In this document: positions 19,131 to 29,302 of the stretch, one piece after another
Layout of the letters: every line of letters starts with the position of its first letter
Numbering within the stretch: position 1 is the first letter of the stretch
NCBI RefSeq assembly: GCF_014652815.1
Contig: NZ_BMZN01000002.1
Location: 457,734 to 521,733, forward strand
Source: Alcaligenes pakistanensis
GTDB taxonomy: Bacteria > Pseudomonadota > Gammaproteobacteria > Burkholderiales > Burkholderiaceae_B
Reading direction: 5' to 3'
DNA length: 64,000 nucleotides
Program-made: the position numbers and the translations under genes
The notes under the pieces: generated by a model
The model's database searches: none
Seen by the model: only the letters and a program-made list of their open reading frames with translations
What the model was told of the DNA's origin: nothing

Positions 19131-19970
19131 ATGGGCTTCCAAGATATGGACTATGTGCTTAGTCGCTCGGCCCGCACCCTGACGTATCGCATCGGTGAGT
19201 TTGTGCACGTGTGTGCCATGTACCTGGGCATTGCCGTACTGGTGACGATTGCAGCCTGTGTGGTTGTGCCATCGATGCGCGCTCAGTTTAACCAGCTTTA
19301 TACCGGTCTCGTGCAAACCTTGCGCCCCGAGGCGGTGAAATACGATGCATACAGCCAGGCGGTCTGGCCTGCGGATAAAACCCAGCCAGCCCTGTCAGAA
19401 GACGGTGAGGACTTGAACCAGACGGAACAGCAACAAGCGGTTTCTACGTATCAAGGCTTTATGAAGAACCTGCGTGCTTCGGTGACCGGGCAGCCCATCG
19501 CGGGCGTCACAGCGGCCCAGCAGCAGGCCTTGCGCAGCTATCTGGCTCGCAAGTACAAGATTGCCTATTCGGTGGCTGGAGCCTTGATCCACACCGCTTT
19601 TATTGTGGGCCGGGAAAAGAATCTGGACCCGCAGCTGATCCTGGCAGTGATTGCCATTGAGTCACGCTACAACCCCTATGCGGAAAGCCATGTGGGTGCG
19701 CAAGGCTTGATGCAGGTGATGACCAAAGTCCATAAAGAGAAATTCGATATCTATATGGAAGGCACGCTGGCGGTGCTTAGCCCCGAAGCCAATATTCGTG
19801 TGGGCGGGCAGATTTTGTCGGACTGTATCCGTCGCCGTGGCTCGATTGAGGGTGGTTTGGCCTGTTATGTGGGAGCCACTGGTCCCAGCGATGGCGGCTA
19901 TGGAGCCAAGGTCTTGGCCGAGCGCAGACGGATTGCCTTGGCTTCAGGGATTCCAGTCCGGGCACGATAA
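19131..19970 (+). CDS. Membrane-anchored lytic transglycosylase (SLT domain)
   Basis: This 279-residue protein has an N-terminal transmembrane anchor (about residues 26-48, CAMYLGIAVLVTIAACVVVP), a linker, and a C-terminal Slt70-type domain. The catalytic Glu lies in AVIAIESRYNPYAES, followed by GAQGLMQVM and the NIRVGGQIL helix. Such enzymes cleave peptidoglycan strands with formation of an anhydro end in the periplasm. The start follows AGGA at 19120. The N-terminal anchor instead of a lipobox or cleaved signal is notable. It is not one of the named Mlt proteins that I can recognise. Confidence 0.88.
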   Translation: MGFQDMDYVLSRSARTLTYRIGEFVHVCAMYLGIAVLVTIAACVVVPSMRAQFNQLYTGLVQTLRPEAVKYDAYSQAVWPADKTQPALSEDGEDLNQTEQQQAVSTYQGFMKNLRASVTGQPIAGVTAAQQQALRSYLARKYKIAYSVAGALIHTAFIVGREKNLDPQLILAVIAIESRYNPYAESHVGAQGLMQVMTKVHKEKFDIYMEGTLAVLSPEANIRVGGQILSDCIRRRGSIEGGLACYVGATGPSDGGYGAKVLAERRRIALASGIPVRAR

Positions 19971-20003
19971 GTTCAGTTCCCGGCTGAGCAGAAGCAGGGC
20001 TGG

Positions 20004-20036
20004 GCAGCCCGAGGCGCAGATCAGGCGTCGGGCTGC
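20004..20036. terminator. Possible bidirectional hairpin between convergent genes
   Basis: GCAGCCCGA (20004-20012) pairs with TCGGGCTGC (20028-20036), with an inner CGC/GCG pair. It lies between the converging transglycosylase and aminotransferase genes. There is no T-run, so terminator activity is uncertain. Confidence 0.5.
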
Positions 20037-20066
20037 GTAGGCCTAAGAACTGACAAAGGGCTGTAC

Positions 20067-21227
20067 TTAGCGGCCCAGAAATTGCCCCAGACGGCTGATC
20101 GCTTCTTGCAGGCGGTCCATACCGGTCGCATAGGATAGTCGCAAGGTGTGGGGGGCGTGGAAGGTGCCGAAGTCCCGACCCGGTACAGCGGCAACGCCCG
20201 CTTCGTGCAAAAGCTGCTGCGAGAAGGCATCGCTGTCGTGGCTGTACTCACGAATATCCGTGTAGATATAGAAGGCGCCATCTGGGCGGACAGGCACGCG
20301 CAGGCCCAGACGTTCCAGTTCGGGTAGCAGGTAATCCCGACGCTGTTTGAAGGCCAGGCGACGCTCTTCGTAAATTGCCATGGTTTCAGGCTCAAAGCAG
20401 GCCAGGGCGGCATGTTGAGCTAAAGACGGGGCGCAGATTGCCAGACTGGCGGCCATGCGCTCGCAGACTTCGGTCATCCACGTAGGCAGAATCAACCAGC
20501 CCAAGCGCCAGCCTGTCATGTGGAAGTACTTGGAAAAGCTATTGATAACAATAATGTCCTGATCCAAGGTCAAGGCACTAAGCGGTGCTTCTTCATAAAA
20601 CAGGCCCAGATAAATCTCGTCCATGATGATGAAACCATCACGGGCACGCACTTCTTTGATCAGCTCTTGCAGGGCGGGACGGGAAATCGTCGCGCCAGTG
20701 GGGTTGTTGGGCGAGGCAATCAGGACACCACGAGTTTTTGGACCCCAGTGCTCGCGAATGTGCTGGGCACTGAGCTGAAAACGTTCCTCTGCCGTCGCCG
20801 GAATCAGGCGGGCGGTACCACCTGCGGCCATGATGAAGTTCTGATTGGCCGGATAGGACGGGTCGGGCATCAGCACTTCGTCGCCGGGGTTGATCAAGGC
20901 CAGGGTTGCCAATGACAAGGCACCCGAGGCACCCGCTGTCACCACAATACGTGATGGGTCGACGCGGGCCTGGAACTGCTGCTCGTAGTACAGGGCAATG
21001 CGCTCACGCAAGGCTGTCAGACCTGCCGGGGCGGTGTATTGGCCCAATCCTTGATTGCTGGCCAGATGCAGGGCGTCGACCACGGCTTGCGGGGCGGTGA
21101 AGTCCGGTTCGCCTATGCCCAGGCTGATAATGTCGCGGCCAGTGGCCTTGAGGGCATTGGCCTGTTTGAAGAGTTCAACAGCATGAAAAGGAAGAACGTG
21201 TTCGGTACGACTGGCGAGGCGGGACAT
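20067..21227 (-). CDS. Class I/II pyridoxal-phosphate aminotransferase
   Basis: This 386-residue fold-type I aminotransferase shows LGIGEPDFTAP, YTAPAGLTALR, TAGASGALSLA, SPNNPTG (172-178), the cofactor Asp in IIMDEIYLG, and the Schiff-base Lys233 in SFSKYFHMTGWRLGW. The C-terminal Arg in LRLSYATG binds the substrate carboxylate. It resembles aspartate/alanine/aromatic-type enzymes of subgroup I-alpha/gamma; the amino donor cannot be fixed by eye. It stands alone, converging on the transglycosylase gene. Confidence 0.92.
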   Translation of the reverse strand: MSRLASRTEHVLPFHAVELFKQANALKATGRDIISLGIGEPDFTAPQAVVDALHLASNQGLGQYTAPAGLTALRERIALYYEQQFQARVDPSRIVVTAGASGALSLATLALINPGDEVLMPDPSYPANQNFIMAAGGTARLIPATAEERFQLSAQHIREHWGPKTRGVLIASPNNPTGATISRPALQELIKEVRARDGFIIMDEIYLGLFYEEAPLSALTLDQDIIVINSFSKYFHMTGWRLGWLILPTWMTEVCERMAASLAICAPSLAQHAALACFEPETMAIYEERRLAFKQRRDYLLPELERLGLRVPVRPDGAFYIYTDIREYSHDSDAFSQQLLHEAGVAAVPGRDFGTFHAPHTLRLSYATGMDRLQEAISRLGQFLGR

Positions 21228-21369
21228 ACGGCAAATCTCGGGTAAAAAGTGTATTGTAGGACCTTGCTCAAAAGGGCGTCAGGTGGCTGTGGCATGCGCG
21301 TGTGCTCGATGGGGGCGCAAACCGGCGGGCCAGTTGGCCTTAAGTTTAGGTTTGTTGCAGGAAAAGTCT

Positions 21370-22269
21370 ATGGTTTCTTCGTCGCGGCGTGCATTTTTGA
21401 TGGGGCGTCGTCCTCCCCAGACGGTTTGGCAGACATTTTGTTCACGTTTGAAAGCCCGTGTTCAGGGCGAGTGGACGGAACTCAGTGCCGAACCGGATCA
21501 CGAACAGGCTCGCTTGGAGCCGGCTTCCAGTGCGGACGTCCATATGGTACTGACGCTGGCCGGCGAGTACGGCGTGACGGTGTGCCTGGAAGGGGTGCCG
21601 CAGGCCAGTGAAACTGACGGCCCGCTGATTGTTCTAGCCCCTGGGCGTCAGATGGCCCGCTGTGATCGCCTGGAACCAAACTCCAATCGCTGGTTTGTTC
21701 AACCCGGCTGCTTGCTGGGGGAAATGGAAGCCAAAGGTTTTCAAGGCTTGGCTAACGCCCCTGCCGGGATGACCGTCGCCGCGTGGTTGGCCGACCGGCG
21801 TCAACACGACTGGCCCACCGGCCGTACCAATTTGTCGGGCGTGCTGCATTGCTCGGTAATTTTGGCCGACAACACCCAAGCTGCCTTGGGCCCCTTTGGG
21901 CAGGACAACCGTAATCCGCTTGATAGCCTGCGTATGCAGCAGCTGATTCCCGCCTTGTTTCAACTGATGGGCGAGTCCGAGACGCAAGCCTTGCGGCAAG
22001 CGTTGTGGCCGGGTCGATACCGTCTGGATGCGCTGGAGCCGGCAGAAGGCGAGGACATCAACTTGGCCCACTTGATGCTGGGTCATGGTGGGGATTTAGC
22101 CTGGGTGGAGTGGCTGGTGCTGGACGAGACTGTGCTGACTGGCTCAGACCCGGAAGGCTGGTCCTGGCCTAATCAGGAGCAGTCCTGGCAGGCGCAGGAT
22201 GTCGACAGCCGTATCAAGGCTTTGTTTGATCCAGTCGACCGATTTTCCTATCCAGGCCAGACGCTGTAA
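21370..22269 (+). CDS. FAD-linked oxidase-like protein, possibly non-catalytic
   Basis: This 299-residue protein resembles the ends of glycolate-oxidase-type FAD enzymes: EPASSADVHMVLTLAGEYGV and PLIVLAPGRQM near the start, and the closing RIKALFDPVDRFSYPGQ, which matches the usual FDP...NPG ending. The conserved glycine-rich FAD-phosphate loop is poorly kept, and the cap domain is short compared with GlcD. The N-terminus has a twin-arginine-like SRRAFLM but no hydrophobic stretch after it, so export is unlikely. The ATG at 21370 follows AGGA; the frame extends to 21283 without support. It may be a divergent or inactive homologue. Confidence 0.72.
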   Translation: MVSSSRRAFLMGRRPPQTVWQTFCSRLKARVQGEWTELSAEPDHEQARLEPASSADVHMVLTLAGEYGVTVCLEGVPQASETDGPLIVLAPGRQMARCDRLEPNSNRWFVQPGCLLGEMEAKGFQGLANAPAGMTVAAWLADRRQHDWPTGRTNLSGVLHCSVILADNTQAALGPFGQDNRNPLDSLRMQQLIPALFQLMGESETQALRQALWPGRYRLDALEPAEGEDINLAHLMLGHGGDLAWVEWLVLDETVLTGSDPEGWSWPNQEQSWQAQDVDSRIKALFDPVDRFSYPGQTL

Positions 22270-22287
22270 GCCCACCCTGACCTGTGC

Positions 22288-22318
22288 TTGACCCCTGCTG
22301 TAACTCAAGGGCTAGAAT
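22288..22318 (+). promoter_or_regulatory. Putative sigma-70 promoter for maeB
   Basis: TTGACC (22288-22293) and TAGAAT (22313-22318) are separated by 19 bases, slightly longer than ideal, and lie 33 bases before the maeB start. Confidence 0.4.
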
Positions 22319-22351
22319 GGTCTTTGCTTATTTTTTTGGTAGGGACACAGC

Positions 22352-24646
22352 ATGGACGCCAATTTTCGGAAAGCAGCCCTGGAATATCACGAGCAGGGTA
22401 GGCCCGGAAAGTTATCGGTCACGCCGACCAAGCAACTATCAAACCAGCGGGATCTGGCACTGGCGTATTCGCCTGGGGTTGCGGCGGCGTGCGAGGAAAT
22501 CGTCAATGATCCGCAAAATGTGTTCCGTTATACCGGCCGTGGCAATCTGGTTGGAGTGATCTCCAACGGTACCGCCGTGCTGGGTCTGGGCAATATTGGC
22601 CCTCTGGCCGCCAAGCCGGTGATGGAAGGCAAGGCCGTGCTGTTCAAGAGCTTTGCCGGTCTGGACGTCTTTGATATTGAAATCAATGAAACCGACCCCG
22701 ACAAGTTGGTCGATATTATTGCGGGTCTGGAGCCAACCTTTGGCGGCATCAATCTGGAAGATATCAAAGCGCCCGAGTGCTTCGAGGTAGAGCGCAAGCT
22801 GCGTCAGCGCATGAGCATTCCCGTTTTTCACGATGATCAGCATGGCACGGCTATTTGCGTGACCGCGGCCTTTCTGAACGGCCTGAGCGTGGTGGAAAAA
22901 GACCTCAAGCAGGTCAAAGTAGTGACCTCGGGCGCAGGTGCTGCGGCCCTGGCCTGTCTGGATCTGATGATTGACATGGGCCTGCCGCTGGAAAATATCT
23001 GGGTTACGGATATTGATGGCGTGCTGTACGAAGGACGCCCCGGTAATCCGGTGCCTGAGCTGGCCCGTTTTGCCAAGCAAACCGACGCCCGCAGCTTGAA
23101 TGAGGTGATTGATGGGGCCGATGTATTTCTGGGCCTGTCTGCGGGTGGCGTGCTCAAGCCGCAAATGCTGAAGAAAATGGCAGCCCGACCTTTGATCCTG
23201 GCCTTGGCCAATCCCAATCCCGAGATCCTGCCTGAAGACGCCCACGCGGTGCGTGACGATGTGGTTATGGCAACCGGCCGTTCGGACTACCCGAACCAGG
23301 TCAATAATGTGCTGTGCTTTCCGTACATCTTCCGTGGTGCCCTGGATGTAGGAGCGACGACCATCACGCGTGGCATGGAGAAAGCCGCTGTGCAGGCGAT
23401 TTGCCAACTGGCTCGTGAAGAGCAGGACGAAGGCGTGGCAGCGGCCTATGGTCTGGAAGAAGTCTCTTTCGGCCCCTCCTTCTTTATTCCTCGTCCCTTT
23501 GACTCCCGTCTGATTGTGCGTATTGCACCCGCTGTGGCTAAGGCGGCCATGGAAGAGGGCGTGGCGACTCGTCCGATTGCGGACCTGAAGAGCTACATTT
23601 ATCAGTTGCGCCAGTTCGTCTATAAATCCGGCTCTTTCATGAAGCCGATTTACTCGCTGGCCCGTGGCTTGGTGCAGGACGGTGCCAAATCGCGCGTGGT
23701 GTTCAGCGAAGGTGAAGACGAACGTGTGCTGCGCGCTGTGCAGATTATTGTGGACGAAGGGCTGGCGACTCCGATTCTGGTGGGCCGACCGGCAGTCTTG
23801 CAGCAGCGTATCGAGCGCTATGGTTTGCGCCTGCGTTTGGGTATTGATGTGGAAGTGACCAACCCTGAACAGGATGATCGCTTTCATCGCTACTGGACCA
23901 GTTACTGGGAAATCATGTCGCGTCGCGGGATCAGTAAAGAGATGGCGCGAGTGGAAATGCGCCGTCGTCCGACCTTGATCGGTGCCATGATGCTGCACCT
24001 GGGCGATGCTGACGGCATGATCTGCGGCACGGTGGGGCGTTACGAGAACCACTTGGAACTGGTGGATCAGGTCATTGGCAAGGCCCCTGGCGTTCAGACC
24101 TATGCTGCCATGAATATTTTGCTGCTTAGTGAGCGTACGGTGGCGCTGACGGATACGCATATTAACCACGATCCCAATTCGGATCAGGTGGCGGAAATTA
24201 CTTTGGCGGCGGCGCGCAAGATGCGCCAGTTCAATATCGAGCCCAAGGTGGCTTTGCTATCCAGTTCCAACTTTGGGACCAATGACTCCCCGGCGGCGGT
24301 GACCATGCGCGGTGCGCTGGAGCGTGTACGCCAGTTGGACCCCAGTCTGGAAGTGGATGGCGAAATGCACGGTGACTGCGCGCTGGATGAAAAAGCACGT
24401 CATCAAATCCTGCCAACGTCAGCCCTGAGCGGCGAGGCCAATTTGCTGGTGTGCCCGAACGTGGAGGCCGGTAATATTGCCTACAACCTGCTCAAGACGG
24501 CGGCGGGCGGTAACGTTGCCATTGGCCCCTTCTTGTTGGGTGCGCGGGCACCGGTACACATCATGACGTCCACATCCTCGGTGCGACGTATCGTCAATAT
24601 GACGGCGGTGACAGTCGTGGATGCCAACGTCGCTACTGAAGGCTAA
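22352..24646 (+). CDS. maeB: NADP-dependent malic enzyme with C-terminal phosphotransacetylase-like domain
   Basis: This 764-residue multidomain malic enzyme decarboxylates malate to pyruvate with NADP. The N-terminal malic domain (about 1-160) has YSPGVAAAC and the catalytic Lys region [10 protein letters not shown]. The NAD(P)-binding domain (about 165-420) has [10 protein letters not shown], and the C-terminal 430-764 is a Pta-like domain ([25 protein letters not shown]). The Pta part usually regulates rather than catalyses. The malic enzyme links organic-acid growth to pyruvate. It is followed 8 bases later by a patatin gene. Confidence 0.97.
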   Translation: MDANFRKAALEYHEQGRPGKLSVTPTKQLSNQRDLALAYSPGVAAACEEIVNDPQNVFRYTGRGNLVGVISNGTAVLGLGNIGPLAAKPVMEGKAVLFKSFAGLDVFDIEINETDPDKLVDIIAGLEPTFGGINLEDIKAPECFEVERKLRQRMSIPVFHDDQHGTAICVTAAFLNGLSVVEKDLKQVKVVTSGAGAAALACLDLMIDMGLPLENIWVTDIDGVLYEGRPGNPVPELARFAKQTDARSLNEVIDGADVFLGLSAGGVLKPQMLKKMAARPLILALANPNPEILPEDAHAVRDDVVMATGRSDYPNQVNNVLCFPYIFRGALDVGATTITRGMEKAAVQAICQLAREEQDEGVAAAYGLEEVSFGPSFFIPRPFDSRLIVRIAPAVAKAAMEEGVATRPIADLKSYIYQLRQFVYKSGSFMKPIYSLARGLVQDGAKSRVVFSEGEDERVLRAVQIIVDEGLATPILVGRPAVLQQRIERYGLRLRLGIDVEVTNPEQDDRFHRYWTSYWEIMSRRGISKEMARVEMRRRPTLIGAMMLHLGDADGMICGTVGRYENHLELVDQVIGKAPGVQTYAAMNILLLSERTVALTDTHINHDPNSDQVAEITLAAARKMRQFNIEPKVALLSSSNFGTNDSPAAVTMRGALERVRQLDPSLEVDGEMHGDCALDEKARHQILPTSALSGEANLLVCPNVEAGNIAYNLLKTAAGGNVAIGPFLLGARAPVHIMTSTSSVRRIVNMTAVTVVDANVATEG

Positions 24647-24654
24647 TACCCATC

Positions 24655-25851
24655 ATGATTCAGCGCTCTCCCGCTCCTGTGGCTTTGATCTTGAATGGGG
24701 GCGGTGCGCGCGGCGCGTATCAGGCCGGAGTGCTGGCCGGTTTGCTGGAGTTGTTGGACCCTGATCGCAATCCCCAGTTCAGAAATCCCTTCGATATTAT
24801 TTGTGGCTCTTCGGCCGGTTCAATTAATGCGGCTGGGTTGGCCTGCCGTGCCGATAAACCACATGAGGCTGTCGACCATATACAACAGCTGTGGGCGTCG
24901 TTGCATACCAACGATATTTTTCATGCTGATCCCTTGCAGTTGCTGGCCACCAGTGTGCACTGGGTAGCCACTTTGGCCCTGGGCTGGCTGTCCCCTCGCT
25001 TGCGCGACCATGTGCCGCACTCCATGCTGGACAATTCACCGTTGCGTGACCTGCTGGAAGAGAGTCTGGATTTTGATCGTTTGCAACGCAATCTGGCCCA
25101 GCAACATTTGGGGGCCCTGGCGATTACGGCGGCCGCTTATACCACCGGGGAACACCTGACCTTTTATCAGTCCGACGAGCGTATTCGGCCCTGGTCCCGC
25201 AATTTGCGTCGTGCCATCCCCGGTGTGATAGGGGTGGATCACCTGATGGCTTCCAGCGCCATTCCCTTCATGTTTCCGGCTCAGTCCCTGCAAGTGGGCA
25301 AGCAAACCCAATGGTGTGGAGACGGGACGATGCGCCAGTTGGCACCCATCAGTCCGGCCATTCATTTAGGGGCGCACAAGGTGCTGATCGTGGGGACAGG
25401 CTATGAGGACAATACCTACCACGAGCAAGAATCCAAGGATCCGCCATACCCCTCTTTGGCGCAGATCAGTGGCTATGCTTTATCCAACATATTCCTGGAT
25501 AGTGTGTCAACGGATATTGAGCGTATGGAGCGCATCAATACATTGCTTGCCTATATGCCTGCAAATGTATTACAAAGCCAATCGCTGCGTCCTGTCAGCA
25601 CGTTTGCCATCACTCCCAGCCGTTCGCTGGATGAAATTGCCACACGGCATATTCATCAGATGCCAACTGCTGCACGTACCCTATTTCGAGTACTTGGTGT
25701 ATCTTCAAAGTCCGGTCCGACCACAGGCGGCGCATTAATTTCATACTTGTTATTCGAGTCCGGCTACACCCAAGAGCTGATCGAGTTAGGAAAGACCGAT
25801 ACCATGAGTCGTCGTGAAGAAGTGTTAGCGTTTTTTAAGGAAGCGTCCTGA
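24655..25851 (+). CDS. Patatin-like phospholipase
   Basis: This 398-residue serine acyl hydrolase has the oxyanion loop NGGGARGAYQAGVLAGL, the nucleophile elbow GSSAGSINAAG and the Asp of the DG dyad in WCGDGTMRQLAP, so the catalytic Ser-Asp pair is intact. No signal peptide or secretion domain is visible, which points to an intracellular RssA/YlbK-type enzyme. It starts 8 bases after maeB, and its TGA overlaps the barstar ATG by one base (TGATG). The three genes are therefore probably co-transcribed. Confidence 0.92.
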   Translation: MIQRSPAPVALILNGGGARGAYQAGVLAGLLELLDPDRNPQFRNPFDIICGSSAGSINAAGLACRADKPHEAVDHIQQLWASLHTNDIFHADPLQLLATSVHWVATLALGWLSPRLRDHVPHSMLDNSPLRDLLEESLDFDRLQRNLAQQHLGALAITAAAYTTGEHLTFYQSDERIRPWSRNLRRAIPGVIGVDHLMASSAIPFMFPAQSLQVGKQTQWCGDGTMRQLAPISPAIHLGAHKVLIVGTGYEDNTYHEQESKDPPYPSLAQISGYALSNIFLDSVSTDIERMERINTLLAYMPANVLQSQSLRPVSTFAITPSRSLDEIATRHIHQMPTAARTLFRVLGVSSKSGPTTGGALISYLLFESGYTQELIELGKTDTMSRREEVLAFFKEAS

Positions 25852-26318
25852 TGAGCCAATCCCTGACTTTGCAAGAAGCTTTGCAACAAGGCGGCGTGCT
25901 CGACGCAACGGGCCTGACGGCTGCTGATTTTCAGGAGCAGGCGCAGGACCAGGGGCTTACCGCCCTGGAAGTAAGTTGTGATCGTGCGCGCAATCGTTCT
26001 GCTGTGCTGCGAGCAGTCGCCAAGGCTGTTGATTATCCTGAGTTTTTTGGTGGCAATCTGGATTCACTCTACGATTGCCTGTGCGACACCGTGCTGGACC
26101 AGAAAGCAGGCCTGGCCCTGTGGCTGGACAATCTGCACAGTGGTGACCCAGCATTGGAAAAAGACGCCCAGGCTATTTTGGGTGTTTGTGAAGATGTTCA
26201 TGCCTGGGCCTCGAATAACGAGCGCCGTTTTGTATGTGTCGTTCTGCACGCTGGCAAGCATCCTGATCCGGAACCCGGTTTGGACCCTGCTTCTTACTCC
26301 AGCTCGGACGAGGAATAA
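25851..26318 (+). CDS. Barstar-family protein
   Basis: This 155-residue cytoplasmic protein has the barstar fold signature: ALEVSCDRARNRSAVLRAVA, then the conserved YPEFFGGNLDSLYDCLCD around residues 63-80, and the acidic strand after it. Barstars inhibit secreted RNases of the barnase type. No barnase or polymorphic-toxin gene is present in the window. An acidic tail (SSSDEE) extends beyond the usual ~90-residue barstar. Its TGATG overlap with the patatin gene makes it part of that operon. A housekeeping or orphan-immunity role is inference. Confidence 0.88.
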   Translation: MSQSLTLQEALQQGGVLDATGLTAADFQEQAQDQGLTALEVSCDRARNRSAVLRAVAKAVDYPEFFGGNLDSLYDCLCDTVLDQKAGLALWLDNLHSGDPALEKDAQAILGVCEDVHAWASNNERRFVCVVLHAGKHPDPEPGLDPASYSSSDEE

Positions 26319-26321
26319 ACC

Positions 26322-27050
26322 TTATTCCCAGCCTTGCAAGGCGCTGATCGCTGCTGTCAGCGCCAAGGCGGCGGTCTCTGTCCGCAACACGCGGTGCCCG
26401 AAACGAACCGCCTGCGCCTGGGCATCCAGTGCCACTTTCTGCTCTTCGGGCGACCAGCCACCCTCAGGACCAACCAAGATGCTCATGGCCTGATCCTGCG
26501 GGCCAAGGGCTTGTGCCAATCGCTTGGGTGCATCCGGGTCGCAAAATAAATGCAGGCCGGTTTGTGCTTCGCGAAAGTATTCGGCCAAGGTCTGTGGGGC
26601 GGCCAGTTCCATTAGACGGTTTCGACCACATTGCTCGCTGGCCGATTCAATAACTTTTTGCCAGTGAGCCATGCGCTTTGCTTGCCGCTCCGCACTCAGT
26701 TGCAGCACGCTGCGCTGGGCGCGAATCGGAACAAAGCGACTGACCCCCATTTCCACGGCCTTTTCAATAATCCAGTCCATCTTGTCGCTGGAGGCAATGC
26801 CCTGCAGCACGGTGATGCGGCCTGCCAGTTCACGCACTGGTGTCTGGGCGGCACCCAAATCGGCAAAGCCTTTCTTGCCGTCGATGCGCAAGGTGGCCGG
26901 GTACTCTGTGCCCAGTCCATCAAACAGCACCATGTCCTGTCCATCTTTCAGGCGCAGGACCCGGATGGCGTGATGGGCCAGAGCCTCGGGCAAGGCAATT
27001 TCAGTGTCGGCCGTCAGGGCCAAGGGGTGGTAGAAACGGGGAGCTGCCAT
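26322..27050 (-). CDS. rsmE: 16S rRNA (uracil1498-N3)-methyltransferase
   Basis: RsmE methylates U1498 of 16S rRNA. The 242-residue SPOUT-fold protein begins MAAPRFYHPLALTADTEIALPEALAHH and contains GIASSDKMDWIIEKAVEMGV, RSVLQ, LVGPEGGWSPEE and the knot-forming GHRVLRTETAALA. Its 3' end lies 3 bases from the barstar stop on the other strand. It is divergent from tkt. Confidence 0.96.
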   Translation of the reverse strand: MAAPRFYHPLALTADTEIALPEALAHHAIRVLRLKDGQDMVLFDGLGTEYPATLRIDGKKGFADLGAAQTPVRELAGRITVLQGIASSDKMDWIIEKAVEMGVSRFVPIRAQRSVLQLSAERQAKRMAHWQKVIESASEQCGRNRLMELAAPQTLAEYFREAQTGLHLFCDPDAPKRLAQALGPQDQAMSILVGPEGGWSPEEQKVALDAQAQAVRFGHRVLRTETAALALTAAISALQGWE

Positions 27051-27244
27051 ATGAAGACACCATCAAGCATAAAAAACCGCACAAGCATACCGTACCCAGG
27101 CTTGGGGAAGAAAGCGCAAGCCCGCCGGTCAAGTCGGGCCGATTTAGCGCCAGCAATGCTAAAATAGCGCGTTTTATAAACTAATCAGGGCCGTGAGCCG
27201 TCCGCCAGTCGGAATTGTCGCGCCACCGCCCCAATGAGCATCTA

Positions 27245-29290
27245 ATGGATATTGCGTCAGCCTCTGATAAAACCCTAGCCAATGCCATCCGTGCCTTGTC
27301 TATGGATGCCGTGCAACAAGCTAATTCGGGCCACCCCGGTGCGCCTATGGGCATGGCCGATATCGCCCAGGTTCTCTGGTCCCGGCACTTGAAACATAAT
27401 CCGGCCGACCCGGCCTGGTTTGATCGCGACCGTTTTGTGTTGTCAAACGGCCACGGTTCCATGTTGATCTACGCTTTGTTGCACCTTAGCGGCTACGACC
27501 TGCCTATGGACGAGCTGCGCAACTTCCGTCAGATGCATTCGCGTACGCCGGGTCACCCTGAAGTGGGTATTACCTCGGGTGTGGAAACCACCACAGGTCC
27601 TTTGGGCCAAGGTCTGGGTAACGCAGTCGGTTTTGCAATGGCTGAAGCCTTGCTGGCCCGCGAATTCAACCGTGAAGGCCACGATGTAGTCGATCACCTG
27701 ACTTGGGTGTTCGCCGGTGACGGCTGTCTGATGGAAGGCATCTCGCACGAGGTCTGCTCCCTGGCCGGTACCTGGAAGTTGTCCAAACTGGTCGTGCTGT
27801 ACGACGACAACGGCATTTCCATCGACGGCAAGGTCGAGAACTGGTTCGGTGATGACACTCCCGCCCGCTTTGAAAGCTATGGCTGGAACGTGATTCGCGC
27901 AGTTGACGGTCACGATGCTGCTTCGATCGATAAGGCTATCGAACAAGCTCGCAGCAACGCCAAAGAAGGCACGGGCCCCACCCTGATTTGCTGCCGTACC
28001 GTCATCGGTAAGGGCGCACCTAACGCGGCGGGTTCCGAAAAAGTACACGGCGCCCCACTGGGAGCTGACGAAATCGCCGCTACCCGCGCCGAGCTGGACT
28101 GGAATCACGGTCCGTTTGAAATTCCTCAGGAAGTCTACCAAGGCTGGGATTGCCGCGAAAAAGGCGGTGTTCAGCAAGCAGAATGGCAAGAGCGTTTTGA
28201 CGCATACCGCCAGGCTCACCCTGAATTGGCCGCTGAACTGGCCCGCCGTCTGAAAGGCGAGCTGCCCGCAGACTTCAGCGCCAAGGTTCAAGCCTTTATT
28301 GATGAAACTGCTCAGAAAGCAGAAACCATTGCTTCGCGTAAAGCCTCGCAACTGGCCATCAGCGCACTGGTTGAAGAATTGCCAGAAATGCTGGGCGGCT
28401 CGGCTGACCTGACCGGTTCCAACTTCACGGACTGGAAGGGCGCTCAAGCGGTTCGCGCTCAGGCCGATGGCCTGCATTTTGGTCGCCACATCAACTACGG
28501 CGTGCGTGAATTCGGTATGGCCGCCATCATGAATGGCCTGGCCTTGCATGGTGGTTACCTGCCTTTTGGTGGCACCTTCCTGACCTTCTCCGATTACTCG
28601 CGCAACGCCATCCGTATGGCTGCCTTGATGAAGCAGCGTGTTGTACACGTATTCACCCACGACTCCATTGGTCTGGGCGAAGACGGTCCTACACACCAGT
28701 CCATCGAGCACGCCAACAGCCTGCGTCTGATCCCCAATCTGCATGTCTGGCGTCCTTGCGACACCACAGAAACAGCTGTGGCCTGGGCTTGCTCGGTTGA
28801 GCGTCCCACCAGCATTGGCATGGATGTTCAGAACGGTGGTCCTAGTGCCTTGCTCTTGTCGCGCCAGAACCTACCGTTTGTCGAGCGTGATGCGCAGACC
28901 ATCCAGAACATCCGCCGTGGTGGCTATGTGCTGCGCGACGCGCAAGATGCGCGCGCCATCATCATGGCGACCGGTTCGGAAATCGGTTTGGCTCTGCAAG
29001 CGCAAGAACAGCTGGCTCAACAAGGTATTGCGACCCGTGTGGTGTCCATGCCGTGTACCAATCTGTTCGACGCTCAGGACAAACAATGGCGTGATCAGGT
29101 TCTGACTCCCGGCCTCCCGCGTGTGGCGGTTGAAGCCGGTACGACAGGGCTGTGGTTCAAGTACGTGGGCCTGGAAGGCGCTGTAGTGGGCATTGATACC
29201 TACGGTGAATCCGCCCCGGCTGGTGTCCTGTTCAAGCATTTTGGTCTGACAGCAGAGAAGGTCGCTGCGGCCGTTCAAGAAATTTTGTAA
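27245..29290 (+). CDS. tkt: Transketolase
   Basis: Transketolase moves two-carbon units between sugar phosphates in the pentose-phosphate network using thiamine diphosphate. The 681-residue product has [21 protein letters not shown] at the start, the cofactor motif [13 protein letters not shown]...DDNGIS, and the middle domain [17 protein letters not shown]. The frame is open from 27215, but the ATG at 27245 gives the family N-terminus. A three-codon reading frame (27234-27245) ends in TAATG right at this start. It begins the tkt-gap-pgk set. Confidence 0.97.
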   Translation: MDIASASDKTLANAIRALSMDAVQQANSGHPGAPMGMADIAQVLWSRHLKHNPADPAWFDRDRFVLSNGHGSMLIYALLHLSGYDLPMDELRNFRQMHSRTPGHPEVGITSGVETTTGPLGQGLGNAVGFAMAEALLAREFNREGHDVVDHLTWVFAGDGCLMEGISHEVCSLAGTWKLSKLVVLYDDNGISIDGKVENWFGDDTPARFESYGWNVIRAVDGHDAASIDKAIEQARSNAKEGTGPTLICCRTVIGKGAPNAAGSEKVHGAPLGADEIAATRAELDWNHGPFEIPQEVYQGWDCREKGGVQQAEWQERFDAYRQAHPELAAELARRLKGELPADFSAKVQAFIDETAQKAETIASRKASQLAISALVEELPEMLGGSADLTGSNFTDWKGAQAVRAQADGLHFGRHINYGVREFGMAAIMNGLALHGGYLPFGGTFLTFSDYSRNAIRMAALMKQRVVHVFTHDSIGLGEDGPTHQSIEHANSLRLIPNLHVWRPCDTTETAVAWACSVERPTSIGMDVQNGGPSALLLSRQNLPFVERDAQTIQNIRRGGYVLRDAQDARAIIMATGSEIGLALQAQEQLAQQGIATRVVSMPCTNLFDAQDKQWRDQVLTPGLPRVAVEAGTTGLWFKYVGLEGAVVGIDTYGESAPAGVLFKHFGLTAEKVAAAVQEIL

Positions 29291-29302
29291 TTGGAGTCTG
29301 AT

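Noticed and set aside
21370..21430. Twin-arginine signal peptide on the FAD-oxidase-like protein
   Set aside because: SRRAFLM is followed by charged and polar residues, not by a hydrophobic region, so no Tat signal is present.
22439..24169. 576-codon minus-strand frame opposite maeB
   Set aside because: It lies wholly inside maeB, is His/Gln-rich in the way antisense frames of GC-rich genes are, and has no family motif.
27443..28744. 433-codon minus-strand frame opposite tkt
   Set aside because: Fully antisense to transketolase and of low-complexity antisense composition.
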